Of a stretch of DNA of 64,000 nt, positions 27,821 to 36,773 are shown one piece after another. The notes beneath the pieces are model-generated. The model saw only the letters and a program-made list of their open reading frames with translations, did no database searches and was not told the origin of the DNA. The DNA comes from Acinetobacter lwoffii. GTDB lineage: Bacteria; Pseudomonadota; Gammaproteobacteria; Pseudomonadales; Moraxellaceae. A program made the translations under genes and the position numbers. The stretch covers positions 45,188-109,187 of the forward strand of contig NZ_JAMXXP010000008.1 in the NCBI RefSeq assembly GCF_024129355.1. The letters run 5' to 3'. Within the stretch, counting starts at the first letter, position 1; each line of letters opens with the position of its first letter.

Positions 27821-29356
27821 ATGTCTAAGAATCAGCTTATTTTAAATAATACGTTTGCTTTGTATATTAGGCTTCTGTTTACCTTACTTATTGGTCTATA
27901 TTCCATAAGAATATTACTGGAAAACCTAGGTGTGGTTGATTTTGGTTTGTATGGTACGGTTGCTGGAGTCATTGCATTAATTTCTTTCTTACAGACTGCT
28001 TTGTCTAGTGCAACTAATCGCTTTTTAAATATTGAAATGGTAAGAGGGACTGTTTCTTATATTCAAAATATATTTTCAACATCTGTTTTTTTGCATATTA
28101 TAATTGCAGTATTTATTTGTATATTGATTGAGATTTTTGGTGGCTGGGCATTGCATTCATATATCAGCTTGCCAGTTGATAAAATAGATGTTGCCACTCA
28201 AGTTTTTCATTTGTCAGTGATATCACTATTTGTTTTAGTTGCAACTATTCCATTTGAAGCCATGTTAATGGCTAAGGAAAAATTTGGAATATATGCTTTA
28301 ATTTCAATATTTGATGTGTTTTTAAAGTTGATATTAGCTTATGTTTTAGTCTTTTTTAATGATGATAAATTGCTATATTATGCTATCGGTGTTTTTTGTA
28401 TTGTTTTTTTGATGCGATTGGTTTTTGTACTATATGTTGGATTGAATTTTATTGAGACAAGAATTAAATTTTATATAGAAAAAGAATTTTTAAAAAAAAT
28501 AATAAGCTTTATTAGTTGGGATCTATATGGGAACTTTTCTGTGGTTTTAAGGCTACATGGAACAACCTTGCTCATGAATAATTTTTTTGGTTTGGTTATG
28601 GTTGCAAGCATACAGGTAAGTAATCAAATTACAGCTGCTTTGAATAGTCTTTCTAGTAATATTTTTCTTGCAGTAAAACCTCAATTAATGAAAAGTTATG
28701 CAGAAAATGATTTAAATCGAACCAATGAATTAATAGCATTTTCATCAAAATATGCTTACTATCTGATGTTGATATTTTGTGTGCCAATTATTATTAATAT
28801 GGAATACATTCTAGGTATATGGCTAGTTAATCCTCCTGAATATACTAAAGTAATTTCTATTTTTATGTTAATTACTAGTTTAATTGGTGTTATTTTTAAT
28901 CCTATTATTATTTTAATTCATGCAACTGGTAATGTTAAAAAAATAAGCTTTTTAACAGGAACGCTAATTTTATTATCAGTTCCAGTGGTTTATTTTTTGT
29001 TTAAATTTGGTTTTGAATATTATTATGCTTATATATTTTTTGTTTTAAATAGTATATTGACAGGATTTTTGAATCTGTGGATAGCGAAAAACCTTATATG
29101 TGATTTCAATGTATCTAAATTTTTAAAAGTTGTTTTGGGGAATATAATTATAACTACTAGTGTAATTGTTTTGGTTTTTAAAATATTGGATGGGTGGTTG
29201 ATTGTAAATAATTTTTTAGGATTTTTGATGGTTACTATATTAGAAATTCTAATAGTAGTTTTTTTAATTTATAATTTGGGTATTGAAAAGCAGCATAAAG
29301 CATTAATAAAAAAATATATAAAATCAAGAATAAAATATAGTTGTGGGAGTAATTAA
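27821..29356 (+). CDS. wzx: Wzx flippase, cluster 2
   Basis: A 511-aa polytopic membrane protein (about 12-14 segments) of the polysaccharide transporter/MATE-like superfamily. N-terminus TFALYIRLLFTLLIGLYSIR followed by LGVVDFGLYGTVAGVIA. It should flip the second cluster's lipid-linked repeat. Its stop overlaps the next frame by one base (TAATG). Confidence 0.88.
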   Translation: MSKNQLILNNTFALYIRLLFTLLIGLYSIRILLENLGVVDFGLYGTVAGVIALISFLQTALSSATNRFLNIEMVRGTVSYIQNIFSTSVFLHIIIAVFICILIEIFGGWALHSYISLPVDKIDVATQVFHLSVISLFVLVATIPFEAMLMAKEKFGIYALISIFDVFLKLILAYVLVFFNDDKLLYYAIGVFCIVFLMRLVFVLYVGLNFIETRIKFYIEKEFLKKIISFISWDLYGNFSVVLRLHGTTLLMNNFFGLVMVASIQVSNQITAALNSLSSNIFLAVKPQLMKSYAENDLNRTNELIAFSSKYAYYLMLIFCVPIIINMEYILGIWLVNPPEYTKVISIFMLITSLIGVIFNPIIILIHATGNVKKISFLTGTLILLSVPVVYFLFKFGFEYYYAYIFFVLNSILTGFLNLWIAKNLICDFNVSKFLKVVLGNIIITTSVIVLVFKILDGWLIVNNFLGFLMVTILEILIVVFLIYNLGIEKQHKALIKKYIKSRIKYSCGSN

Positions 29357-29715
29357 TGATAAGCAATATTGAATTTTTGCTAGTTTCTCCTTTGTATAAT
29401 AAAGACTTAAATTATTATATTTATCCTCCTGTAGAAAATTGGATAAAGTATTTTACGGAAGTTGACTTTATTTTGACTGACTCATTTCATAGCACAGTAT
29501 TCTCAGTTGATTTTAATAAGCCATTTATTTCAATCATAAATAAAGAAAGAGGTACTTCCAGATTTGAATAAATTCTTAGTCAGTGTAATTTAGCTCATAG
29601 AATGGTGAATAATTTTTCTGAAGTAACAGGTGAGCTATTATTTGATAAAATTAATTATGATATAGTAGGTAAGAAATTACTAAATCTAAGGCTTGAGTTT
29701 ATATTGAGTTTTTAA
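29356..29715 (+). pseudogene. Polysaccharide pyruvyl transferase remnant
   Basis: About 120 codons matching only the C-terminal third of the polysaccharide pyruvyl transferase family (FILTDSFHSTVFSVDFNKPF and RGTSRF). The frame is broken by an in-frame TAA at 29569-29571 and then continues as recognisable family sequence (ILSQCNLAHRMVNNFSEV) to a second stop at 29713-29715. The N-terminal two thirds are missing; the remnant abuts wzx. A pyruvylated sugar was probably once part of this glycan. Confidence 0.75.
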
Positions 29716-29754
29716 AAACATCATTGCTCTAAAGTATTCAAGGTTTGAAGTTCT

Positions 29755-30720
29755 ATGTGTAAAATATTAAGTCTTATTATTCCTGTTTACAATGTTGAAG
29801 CATATATTAAAGAATGCATTAACAGTATAATCTTGCAATTAGATAATCGTGTTGAAGTTATTGTTGTTAATGATGGTACTCCTGATAACTCTATGAAAAT
29901 TATAGAGCAATGTTTAGAGGGTTTGCCTAAAAAGTTACAGGATTGTTTTATTATATTAAATCAAGAAAATCAAGGTCAAAGTGTTGCTCGTAATAATGCT
30001 TTAAATATTTGTACAGGTAAATATATCGCTTTTTTAGATTCAGATGACTTAATTTCAGATAATTATTTTTCAAGTATTTTTAAGATTATTGATTTATATG
30101 AACCAGATATTATTCGGTTTAAGGCTTCTAGAATTGAGAATCGTACCCAAAAAATAATAGATTTCAATGTTGAAGTATTGAGAGAGGGTTATTGTGAATT
30201 AAATTACAATCTTTTGCGAGATATATTTAATTTGAGTAGTTGGTTTCCATGGTTAAATATTTATAAGGCTGAAAATTTTAAGAATATTTTTTTTCCAGAA
30301 GGTGTTTATTTTGAAGATGCTAATACTATTCCTGAGGTTTTTCTAATTTCAAAAAATATTTATTTTTTTAATGATGTCTTATATTTTTATAGAATAAATG
30401 AGTCTAGTAGTCTATTAAATTTAAGCTCTAAAAATGTTAATAAAATAAAAATGAGTTTTGAAAAAATTTTAGAAGTATATGAGAAGAGAGTTAGATCGAA
30501 TAAGCTATATTCAGCTTCTCTAGTTTCTTTAAGTCAAGGTTATATTTGTTTTATTCTAAAAAATTTTGGATGGTATGATGCATTTCTAAAACAAAATAAA
30601 ATAAAAAAGTATATGAAAAATATTGATAAAAAATATTTAATGAAAAGAGGAAATAGACTGTATTATAGTTTTGGATTATTTTTTATACTTATTTTAAGTG
30701 TCGGTGGCAAGCTGAAATGA
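29755..30720 (+). CDS. Glycosyltransferase family 2
   Basis: A 321-aa GT-A fold enzyme with LSLIIPVYNVEAYIKECI, VIVVNDGTPDNS, GQSVARNNAL and the metal-binding FLDSDD. The C-terminus has a hydrophobic patch. It adds one sugar of the second repeat unit. It overlaps the next transferase by four bases (ATGA). Donor unknown. Very AT-rich. Confidence 0.88.
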   Translation: MCKILSLIIPVYNVEAYIKECINSIILQLDNRVEVIVVNDGTPDNSMKIIEQCLEGLPKKLQDCFIILNQENQGQSVARNNALNICTGKYIAFLDSDDLISDNYFSSIFKIIDLYEPDIIRFKASRIENRTQKIIDFNVEVLREGYCELNYNLLRDIFNLSSWFPWLNIYKAENFKNIFFPEGVYFEDANTIPEVFLISKNIYFFNDVLYFYRINESSSLLNLSSKNVNKIKMSFEKILEVYEKRVRSNKLYSASLVSLSQGYICFILKNFGWYDAFLKQNKIKKYMKNIDKKYLMKRGNRLYYSFGLFFILILSVGGKLK

Positions 30721-31799
30721 AAAAGATTTGTTTTCTTATTGGGAACTTGAGCAGTTCTGGTGGTACAGAGCGTGTAACAACTTTGATTGCTAATAATTTA
30801 GTTGAATATTCTAAATACGAAATTTCCATACTAAGTTTAGTAGATGGAAAAATTCCTTTTTTTGATTTAGATCCAAAAATATCTATACATTCACTTCATG
30901 ATAAAAAGGTTTCTTTTAAATCTAACTATCTAAGTACTGTTTGGAATATAAGAAAATTTGTACAGGTACAAAAAATTGATACTTTAATCGTAGTTGACAG
31001 TATTGCCTGTATTTTTACTATACCAGCTTTATTAGGTTTGAAAGTTAAACATATTTCTTGGGAGCATTTTAATTTTAATAATAATAATGGAGTCAAACTT
31101 AGAGATCTATCCCGAAAACTCGCAGCAAAATATTGTGATTATGTGATAACTCTAACTGAAAAAGATAAAATTTTATGGGAAAATAATTTAAAAAATATCA
31201 ATGCACAAGTTATTGCTATATCAAATCCTTGCCCGTTTCCGATTATTCAAAGTTACACAAAAGAAAAAAATACAAAAATTGTATTAGCTGTTGGCCGTCT
31301 TACTCACGTTAAGGGGTTTGATATGTTGCTTCAAGCTTGGACTCATGTTCATCAATTCTTACCAGAATGGCATTTGAAAATTGTAGGTGAAGGGGAAGAT
31401 AGAGAAAAGCTATCAAATTTTATTTTAAATAATAATCTGACTAGTAGTGTTGAGTTAGTAGGTAATACCAATAATATAAAAGATTACTATGAGCAAGCTG
31501 AAATTTTATGTTTGAGCTCCCATTTTGAAGGATTCCCTATGGTTCTTTTAGAAGCCCAAGCCTTTGGCTTGCCTATAGTCGCATTTGATTGTGAAACTGG
31601 CCCTGCGGAAATATTAGCTGATACCGATTCTATTCTAGTTCCTCAAAATAATATTAATCTCTTTGCATCTTCATTAATTGACTTGATGAAAAATGAAGAA
31701 AAAAGAAAGTTAATTAATTTCAAAAGTAAGGAGAAGGCCAAACTTTATCAACCACAATCTATAATCAAGCATTGGACAAAGCTACTAGATAGCTTTTAA
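30717..31799 (+). CDS. Glycosyltransferase family 4
   Basis: A 360-aa GT-B enzyme. The N-terminal acceptor domain starts ICFLIGNLSSSGGTERV. The C-terminal donor domain has VGRLTHVKGFDMLLQAW and the EX7E motif EGFPMVLLE. Retaining mechanism by family. Coupled by overlap with the preceding transferase. Confidence 0.9.
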   Translation: MKKICFLIGNLSSSGGTERVTTLIANNLVEYSKYEISILSLVDGKIPFFDLDPKISIHSLHDKKVSFKSNYLSTVWNIRKFVQVQKIDTLIVVDSIACIFTIPALLGLKVKHISWEHFNFNNNNGVKLRDLSRKLAAKYCDYVITLTEKDKILWENNLKNINAQVIAISNPCPFPIIQSYTKEKNTKIVLAVGRLTHVKGFDMLLQAWTHVHQFLPEWHLKIVGEGEDREKLSNFILNNNLTSSVELVGNTNNIKDYYEQAEILCLSSHFEGFPMVLLEAQAFGLPIVAFDCETGPAEILADTDSILVPQNNINLFASSLIDLMKNEEKRKLINFKSKEKAKLYQPQSIIKHWTKLLDSF

Positions 31800-31841
31800 T
31801 ATTTACTCTTTAGCCTCATATAAATTATTCTAGGTAAACAC

Positions 31842-32927
31842 ATGAATATTCTTCATATTATATCTTCACCAGCATCTGGTGGTGCTGAGGTGTATGTTAA
31901 GGACTTGGCCATAAACCTATCTAATCAAGGTCATAATTTACATATTGCTTTTTTAAGTAATGCATCTGATATAGGCAGAGATATTATATATGAAGAGAGG
32001 TTTTTGAATGATTTAAAGTCATCAGGAATTAATATCTTTATTATTGGTAATGAAACCCGTAAAAAACCATGGTTAGGTATGCTACGCATAAAACAGTATA
32101 TCTCTGAGCATAATATAGATATTTGTCATACTCATTTAGCTTTTGGGATATTATTTACAGCTTTAAGCTCAGTTCCTATTATTTATACTCATCACTCTAT
32201 GGAACCACGATGGGGAAAATTTTTATATCAAGTTTTCAATAGACTTGTGGATGAATATGTAGGTATTTCTACAAAATGTGCTGAAGCTTTAAAAAGCTAT
32301 ACAGGGCGTAATATTAATATAATTCCGAATGCAGTTTCAGAAGAAAAATTTATTGGATATAAAAAATTAAGAAAATCAAACGATTTTATTAACATTGTTA
32401 TGGTTGGACGTATCACAGAACAAAAAGATTATATGAATATGTTGATAGCACTTACTCTAATTGATAAAAAATTAAAAAATAAATTTAGAGTAAGAATTGC
32501 GGGTGAAGGAGATGCTATTTATAAATCTCAACTTCTTACTTTTATTCATGATAAAAATTTAGAAGGAATAGTTGATTTTGTTGGTGTTAAAACAAATATT
32601 CCAGAGTTTTTGTATCAAGCAGATATATTTCTCATGAGTTCTGCTTGGGAAGGTTTGCCTATAGCACTAACTGAAGCAGCTGTATCCGGTTTACCTTGTA
32701 TTGTGACGGATGTTGGTGGGTGCACAGAAGTTATTGAAAACAGTAAAAATGGTATAGTTGTTTCTCCCAAAAAGCCACAAGATTTGGCTGATGCTATAAT
32801 GAGCTTCATTAATCAGCCTGAACTTATTGAAGAGTACTCTAAAAATGCTATTCAGAATTCTGCTCAGTATTCAATTGCTAAAGCGGCACAGCTTCATTTA
32901 GACTTATATAGTGGTATCTTAAGATAG
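31842..32927 (+). CDS. Glycosyltransferase family 4
   Basis: A 361-aa GT-B enzyme with HIISSPASGGAEVYVKDLA at the N-terminus, VGRITEQKDYMNMLIAL, and EX7E motif EGLPIALTE followed by VTDVGGCTEVI. It belongs to the second cluster. Acceptor and donor not predictable. Confidence 0.9.
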   Translation: MNILHIISSPASGGAEVYVKDLAINLSNQGHNLHIAFLSNASDIGRDIIYEERFLNDLKSSGINIFIIGNETRKKPWLGMLRIKQYISEHNIDICHTHLAFGILFTALSSVPIIYTHHSMEPRWGKFLYQVFNRLVDEYVGISTKCAEALKSYTGRNINIIPNAVSEEKFIGYKKLRKSNDFINIVMVGRITEQKDYMNMLIALTLIDKKLKNKFRVRIAGEGDAIYKSQLLTFIHDKNLEGIVDFVGVKTNIPEFLYQADIFLMSSAWEGLPIALTEAAVSGLPCIVTDVGGCTEVIENSKNGIVVSPKKPQDLADAIMSFINQPELIEEYSKNAIQNSAQYSIAKAAQLHLDLYSGILR

Positions 32928-32981
32928 AAGTAAATATAGTGTACTTGCGTTGTTTAATTTATACAAATATCGAGCTTAAAA

Positions 32982-34337
32982 ATGTCACTTAAAGAAAGCC
33001 TAGTTCGTTTTAGCCCTCACTTTATTCAAAATGTAGCGGTTACATTATTTAATGTATATCAGTATAAAATTCGACATGGGGGGAGTTATTTTGATTTTAG
33101 AGAATATTATAAAAAAGTAGATCGTTTCTCAAAAGATGAGCTAGAGCAGGAAGTCAATATCAAAAAAAGTGACTTTTTGACTTATGTGATAAATAATTCA
33201 GAATGGTATAAAGAAGAAAAATTAGACAATTTAGATAAAGTTAAAGTGCTTGAAAAAGAAGATATTATTAATAATTTAGATAAAATAAAAACAATAAATG
33301 AGTCAGAAGGTATCGTGAGTTTAACAGGAGGCACAACAGGAGCTTCTATGAAAGTGATTTATACTAAAAAAGATATGCAAGAACGTTTTGCTATTTTAGA
33401 TCATTTTCGTGCACAGCATGGTTATGAGCTAGGCAAAAAAACAGCATGGTTTTCTGGTAAGAATTTAATTACTCAAAAGGATATATCGAAGGGTATTTGC
33501 TCACACTATGATTTCATAAATAAAATTAGATTCTATTCTACTTTCCTAATCAATGAAAAAAATTTTGATGTGTATTGGAAGTCTTTGAATGAATTCCAAC
33601 CTGAGTTTTTAGTCGGCTTTCCATCTAGTGTTTTTGAAATTTGCCAAATTGCGAAGGCCAGAGGTTTAAAATATACGGGTAAGGCTAAAGTTTTTTTCCC
33701 AACAGCAGAAACTGTCTTGGCAGAACACAGACGAGTTATTTCTGAAGTTCTAGGATGTAAGTTAGTAGATCAATATGCCTCTTCAGAAGGAGCACCATTT
33801 ATTTTGGAATGTGGTGCTGGACATTTACATATTCACCCTTTAACAGGCATTTTTGAAGTTGTGGATGATAGCTTAGAAGAAACTCAATCTGGTCAAATAT
33901 TAGTTACTTCTTTTACAACACATGGTACACCACTGATACGTTATCGGATCGGGGACTCGATTACCTTAGCAGATTCTACAAAACAGTGTAAGTGTGGCTC
34001 TATTTTCCCATTAGTTGAACGTATTGAGGGGCGTACAAATGATTATATTCTTTCTCCTATGAATGGTAAGGTAAATTTGGGTAACATTAGTAATTCTACT
34101 AAAGATACTAAGGGTATTGTGTGTTTTCAACTTATTCAGGATAGGTTAGATCTGCTTGAAGTGAAGATGGTAGTGAATAAAGAGTTTGATAATACACAAG
34201 AATTAAACTTTATTAAGGCACTTCGTGAAAGAGTCGGTGATAGCATTCAATTTAGTATTAATTATGTAGAAGAGATTCCCAAAGAGAAAAGTGGGAAATT
34301 TCGAATCGTTAAAAATAACTTAAAAATTCAAGGCTGA
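32982..34337 (+). CDS. capK: CapK-like adenylate-forming protein (phenylacetate-CoA ligase family)
   Basis: A 451-aa member of the AMP-forming ligase superfamily often called CapK in capsule clusters. The Gly/Thr-rich nucleotide loop SLTGGTTGASMKV and the motifs VDQYASSEGAPF and TPLIRYRIGDS are visible, followed by a Cys pair (QCKCGSIFP). Family enzymes activate a carboxylic acid; in glycan clusters the substrate is generally unknown and could be an acyl or amino-acid decoration. It lies between glycosyltransferases, two bases before the next one. Confidence 0.82.
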   Translation: MSLKESLVRFSPHFIQNVAVTLFNVYQYKIRHGGSYFDFREYYKKVDRFSKDELEQEVNIKKSDFLTYVINNSEWYKEEKLDNLDKVKVLEKEDIINNLDKIKTINESEGIVSLTGGTTGASMKVIYTKKDMQERFAILDHFRAQHGYELGKKTAWFSGKNLITQKDISKGICSHYDFINKIRFYSTFLINEKNFDVYWKSLNEFQPEFLVGFPSSVFEICQIAKARGLKYTGKAKVFFPTAETVLAEHRRVISEVLGCKLVDQYASSEGAPFILECGAGHLHIHPLTGIFEVVDDSLEETQSGQILVTSFTTHGTPLIRYRIGDSITLADSTKQCKCGSIFPLVERIEGRTNDYILSPMNGKVNLGNISNSTKDTKGIVCFQLIQDRLDLLEVKMVVNKEFDNTQELNFIKALRERVGDSIQFSINYVEEIPKEKSGKFRIVKNNLKIQG

Positions 34338-34338
34338 T

Positions 34339-35481
34339 ATGAAATTTTTAATAATCAGTAGCTTTATCCCTTCCGTCTTAAACTTTCGTGGAAAGTTACT
34401 CGAAGCGATTCATCAGCAAGGTTTTGAGATTCATATTATTGCACCTGATCTTGCTTCTTTTTCTGCCGAGCATAAAAAGCTACTAGATTTAGGTTATTTC
34501 GTACATGAAGTTTCTATGCAGCGTACAGGTACCAACCCGGTAGTAGACTTAAAAACCTTAGGAAGCATGTATACGCTTATAAAAAAAATCAAACCTGATT
34601 ATGTTCTATCTTATACGATCAAGCCGGTGATCTATGGAACACTCGCCGCGTGGCTGGCAAGAGTACCGAGTCGGTATGCCTTGATTACAGGTTTAGGCTA
34701 TGCATTTCAAAATGTAGAAACTCAGACTAAGCGTAGTATTTTCCAGAAACTGGTTCATAGTTTATACCATCAGGCATTGTCGCGCAGTCATAAGGCATTT
34801 TTCCAAAATCCGGATGACTTAAAACTTTTTCAGGATTTAAAGCTTTTAAATGCTCTAACGTCTACAGTGGTAGTGAATGGTTCCGGGGTTAATGTAGCTG
34901 ATTTCAATCTATTACCTTTACCTGTAATGGCTGATCAAGAAATTAAAATATCCTTCTTGCTGATTGCACGTTTACTGGTAGATAAAGGTGTCCGTGAATA
35001 TGCCGAAGCAGCAAAAATTATCAAACATAAATATCCGCATGTAGAATTTAATCTGGTGGGATGGATTGATGAGAATCCTTCAGCTATTGACCAGCAAGAA
35101 TTAGATCAATGGGTAGCCAGTAATACATTAAAATACTGGGGAAAATTATCCGATGTTCGTCCTGCAATTGCAGAAAGCTCGGTGTATGTGTTGCCGTCGT
35201 ATCGTGAAGGCACACCCCGTACTGTCTTAGAAGCCATGGCTATGGGGCGGGCAATTATTACTACAGATGCACCTGGTTGTCGTGAAACTGTTACCGATGG
35301 CGATAACGGCTTTCTGGTTGAAGTAAAATCCGTGGAAAGTTTAGTAAAAGCAATGGAGAAACTGATTGTTCAACCAGAGCTTATCGCTAAAATGGGAAGT
35401 CGCTCCCGAGAAATCGCACTTCATAAATACGATGTACATCAGGTAAACGCACATATGATGCAAGAAATGGGTCTGATCTAA
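34339..35481 (+). CDS. Glycosyltransferase family 4 (second-sugar transferase candidate)
   Basis: A 380-aa GT-B enzyme with SYTIKPVIYGTLAAW and LITGLGYAF in the acceptor half, IARLLVDKGVREYAEAAK, and EX7E motif EGTPRTVLE, then APGCRETVTDG. It is directly joined to the initiating transferase, a standard pairing for the enzyme that extends the first sugar. Paralogue of the transferase at 13945-15099. From here on GC content and codon use approach the housekeeping genes. Confidence 0.9.
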   Translation: MKFLIISSFIPSVLNFRGKLLEAIHQQGFEIHIIAPDLASFSAEHKKLLDLGYFVHEVSMQRTGTNPVVDLKTLGSMYTLIKKIKPDYVLSYTIKPVIYGTLAAWLARVPSRYALITGLGYAFQNVETQTKRSIFQKLVHSLYHQALSRSHKAFFQNPDDLKLFQDLKLLNALTSTVVVNGSGVNVADFNLLPLPVMADQEIKISFLLIARLLVDKGVREYAEAAKIIKHKYPHVEFNLVGWIDENPSAIDQQELDQWVASNTLKYWGKLSDVRPAIAESSVYVLPSYREGTPRTVLEAMAMGRAIITTDAPGCRETVTDGDNGFLVEVKSVESLVKAMEKLIVQPELIAKMGSRSREIALHKYDVHQVNAHMMQEMGLI

Positions 35482-36093
35482 ATGCTAAAACGCCTTCTCG
35501 ATATTATTATTGCGTCCATCGCCCTGATCCTGCTTTCTCCACTTTATGCATTTGTTGCCTACAAAGTGAAAAAAAATCTGGGTTCTCCGGTGTTGTTTCG
35601 CCAGGTACGTCCCGGTTTACATGGCAAGCCTTTTGAGATGATCAAGTTTCGGACCATGAAAGATGCTGTGGATGAACAGGGTAAACCGTTGCCGGACAGT
35701 GAACGTCTAACGCCTTTTGGTCAAATGCTGCGCTCCACCAGTCTGGATGAAATGCCAGAACTCTGGAACGTGATTAAAGGCGATATGAGTATTGTTGGCC
35801 CACGCCCCCTGCTAATGGAATACCTGCCGCTTTACAGCCCTGAACAGGCCAAACGCCATGATGTACGTCCGGGCATGACAGGTTATGCGCAGGTCAACGG
35901 CCGGAATGCGATTGGCTGGGAAGAAAAATTCAAGCTGGATACTTGGTATGTCGAAAATCAGTCGATTTGGCTCGATTTCAAAATCATGTTTAAAACGGTA
36001 CATAAAGTTTTAGCAAAAGATGATATCAGTGCCGAGGGTGAAGCCACCATGACCAAGTTTACTGGCACAAAAACGGACAATCTCCATGACTGA
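35482..36093 (+). CDS. weeH: Polyprenyl-phosphate bacillosamine-type phosphoglycosyl transferase (WeeH/PglC-like)
   Basis: A 203-aa monotopic phosphoglycosyl transferase. Reentrant helix RLLDIIIASIALILLSPLY at the N-terminus, then FRQVRPGLHGKPFEMIKFR, the Asp-Glu dyad in STSLDEMP, and GDMSIVGPRPLLM. It lies with acetyltransferase, aminotransferase and dehydratase genes for UDP-QuiNAc4NAc, so that sugar is the likely first residue. It starts directly after the preceding stop and overlaps the next gene by 8 bases. Second initiating transferase of the window. Confidence 0.92.
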   Translation: MLKRLLDIIIASIALILLSPLYAFVAYKVKKNLGSPVLFRQVRPGLHGKPFEMIKFRTMKDAVDEQGKPLPDSERLTPFGQMLRSTSLDEMPELWNVIKGDMSIVGPRPLLMEYLPLYSPEQAKRHDVRPGMTGYAQVNGRNAIGWEEKFKLDTWYVENQSIWLDFKIMFKTVHKVLAKDDISAEGEATMTKFTGTKTDNLHD

Positions 36094-36742
36094 AATCTAT
36101 GCAGTGTATGGTGCTTCAGGTTGTGGTCGGAGCTTGATGCCAGTCGCCCGCCAGCAATTACAGCGTCAGAATATAAATGCCGAAATCTATTTTATAGATG
36201 ACAGTCTGATCGAAGAAACGACGGTTAATGGGCATAGAGTATTAAATTATGCAGCATTTAAAAATCTAAAGGCTGATAGAAAGTCAGTTCTCATTGCGAT
36301 TGCCAATAGTCAGATCCGTGAAAAAATAGCGATAAAACTTGAACAAGATGCAATTGAGCTATGGACGGTTCAGGCAGATAATGTCGTACGTATGGATGCA
36401 ATAGAAATTGCCCCCGGTGCTGCTTTAAGTCCGTTTGTGACTCTCACTTCTAATATCAAGATTGGCAAATGCTTTCATGCCAATTTATATAGTTATGTTG
36501 AGCATGACTGTGTGATTGGAGATTACGTTACCTTTGCTCCCGGCGTGAAATGTAATGGCAATATTCATATTGAAGACCATGCCTATATTGGTACGGGTGC
36601 TGTGATCAAACAGGGCACACCAGACCAGCCTTTAGTGATTGGCAAAGGGGCAGTGGTGGGCATGGGCGCTGTCGTCACCAAAAGTGTGCCACCGAGGGTT
36701 ACGGTCGTTGGTAATCCGGCACGGATTTTAGAGAAAAAATAA
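36086..36742 (+). CDS. weeI: Sugar O/N-acyltransferase of the NeuD/PglD type
   Basis: A 218-aa protein with an N-terminal nucleotide-sugar-binding Rossmann-like part (YAVYGASGCGRSLMPVA) and a C-terminal left-handed beta-helix of hexapeptide repeats (IGKCFHANLYSYVEHDCVIG through GNPARILEKK). It N-acetylates the 4-amino group made by the next enzyme to give UDP-QuiNAc4NAc. The catalytic-base His is probably in VEHDCVIGD. Coupled to the transferase by an 8-base overlap. Confidence 0.9.
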   Translation: MTEIYAVYGASGCGRSLMPVARQQLQRQNINAEIYFIDDSLIEETTVNGHRVLNYAAFKNLKADRKSVLIAIANSQIREKIAIKLEQDAIELWTVQADNVVRMDAIEIAPGAALSPFVTLTSNIKIGKCFHANLYSYVEHDCVIGDYVTFAPGVKCNGNIHIEDHAYIGTGAVIKQGTPDQPLVIGKGAVVGMGAVVTKSVPPRVTVVGNPARILEKK

Positions 36743-36773
36743 GTTTTTAAATTTTAAAAATTCAGGAAACATC

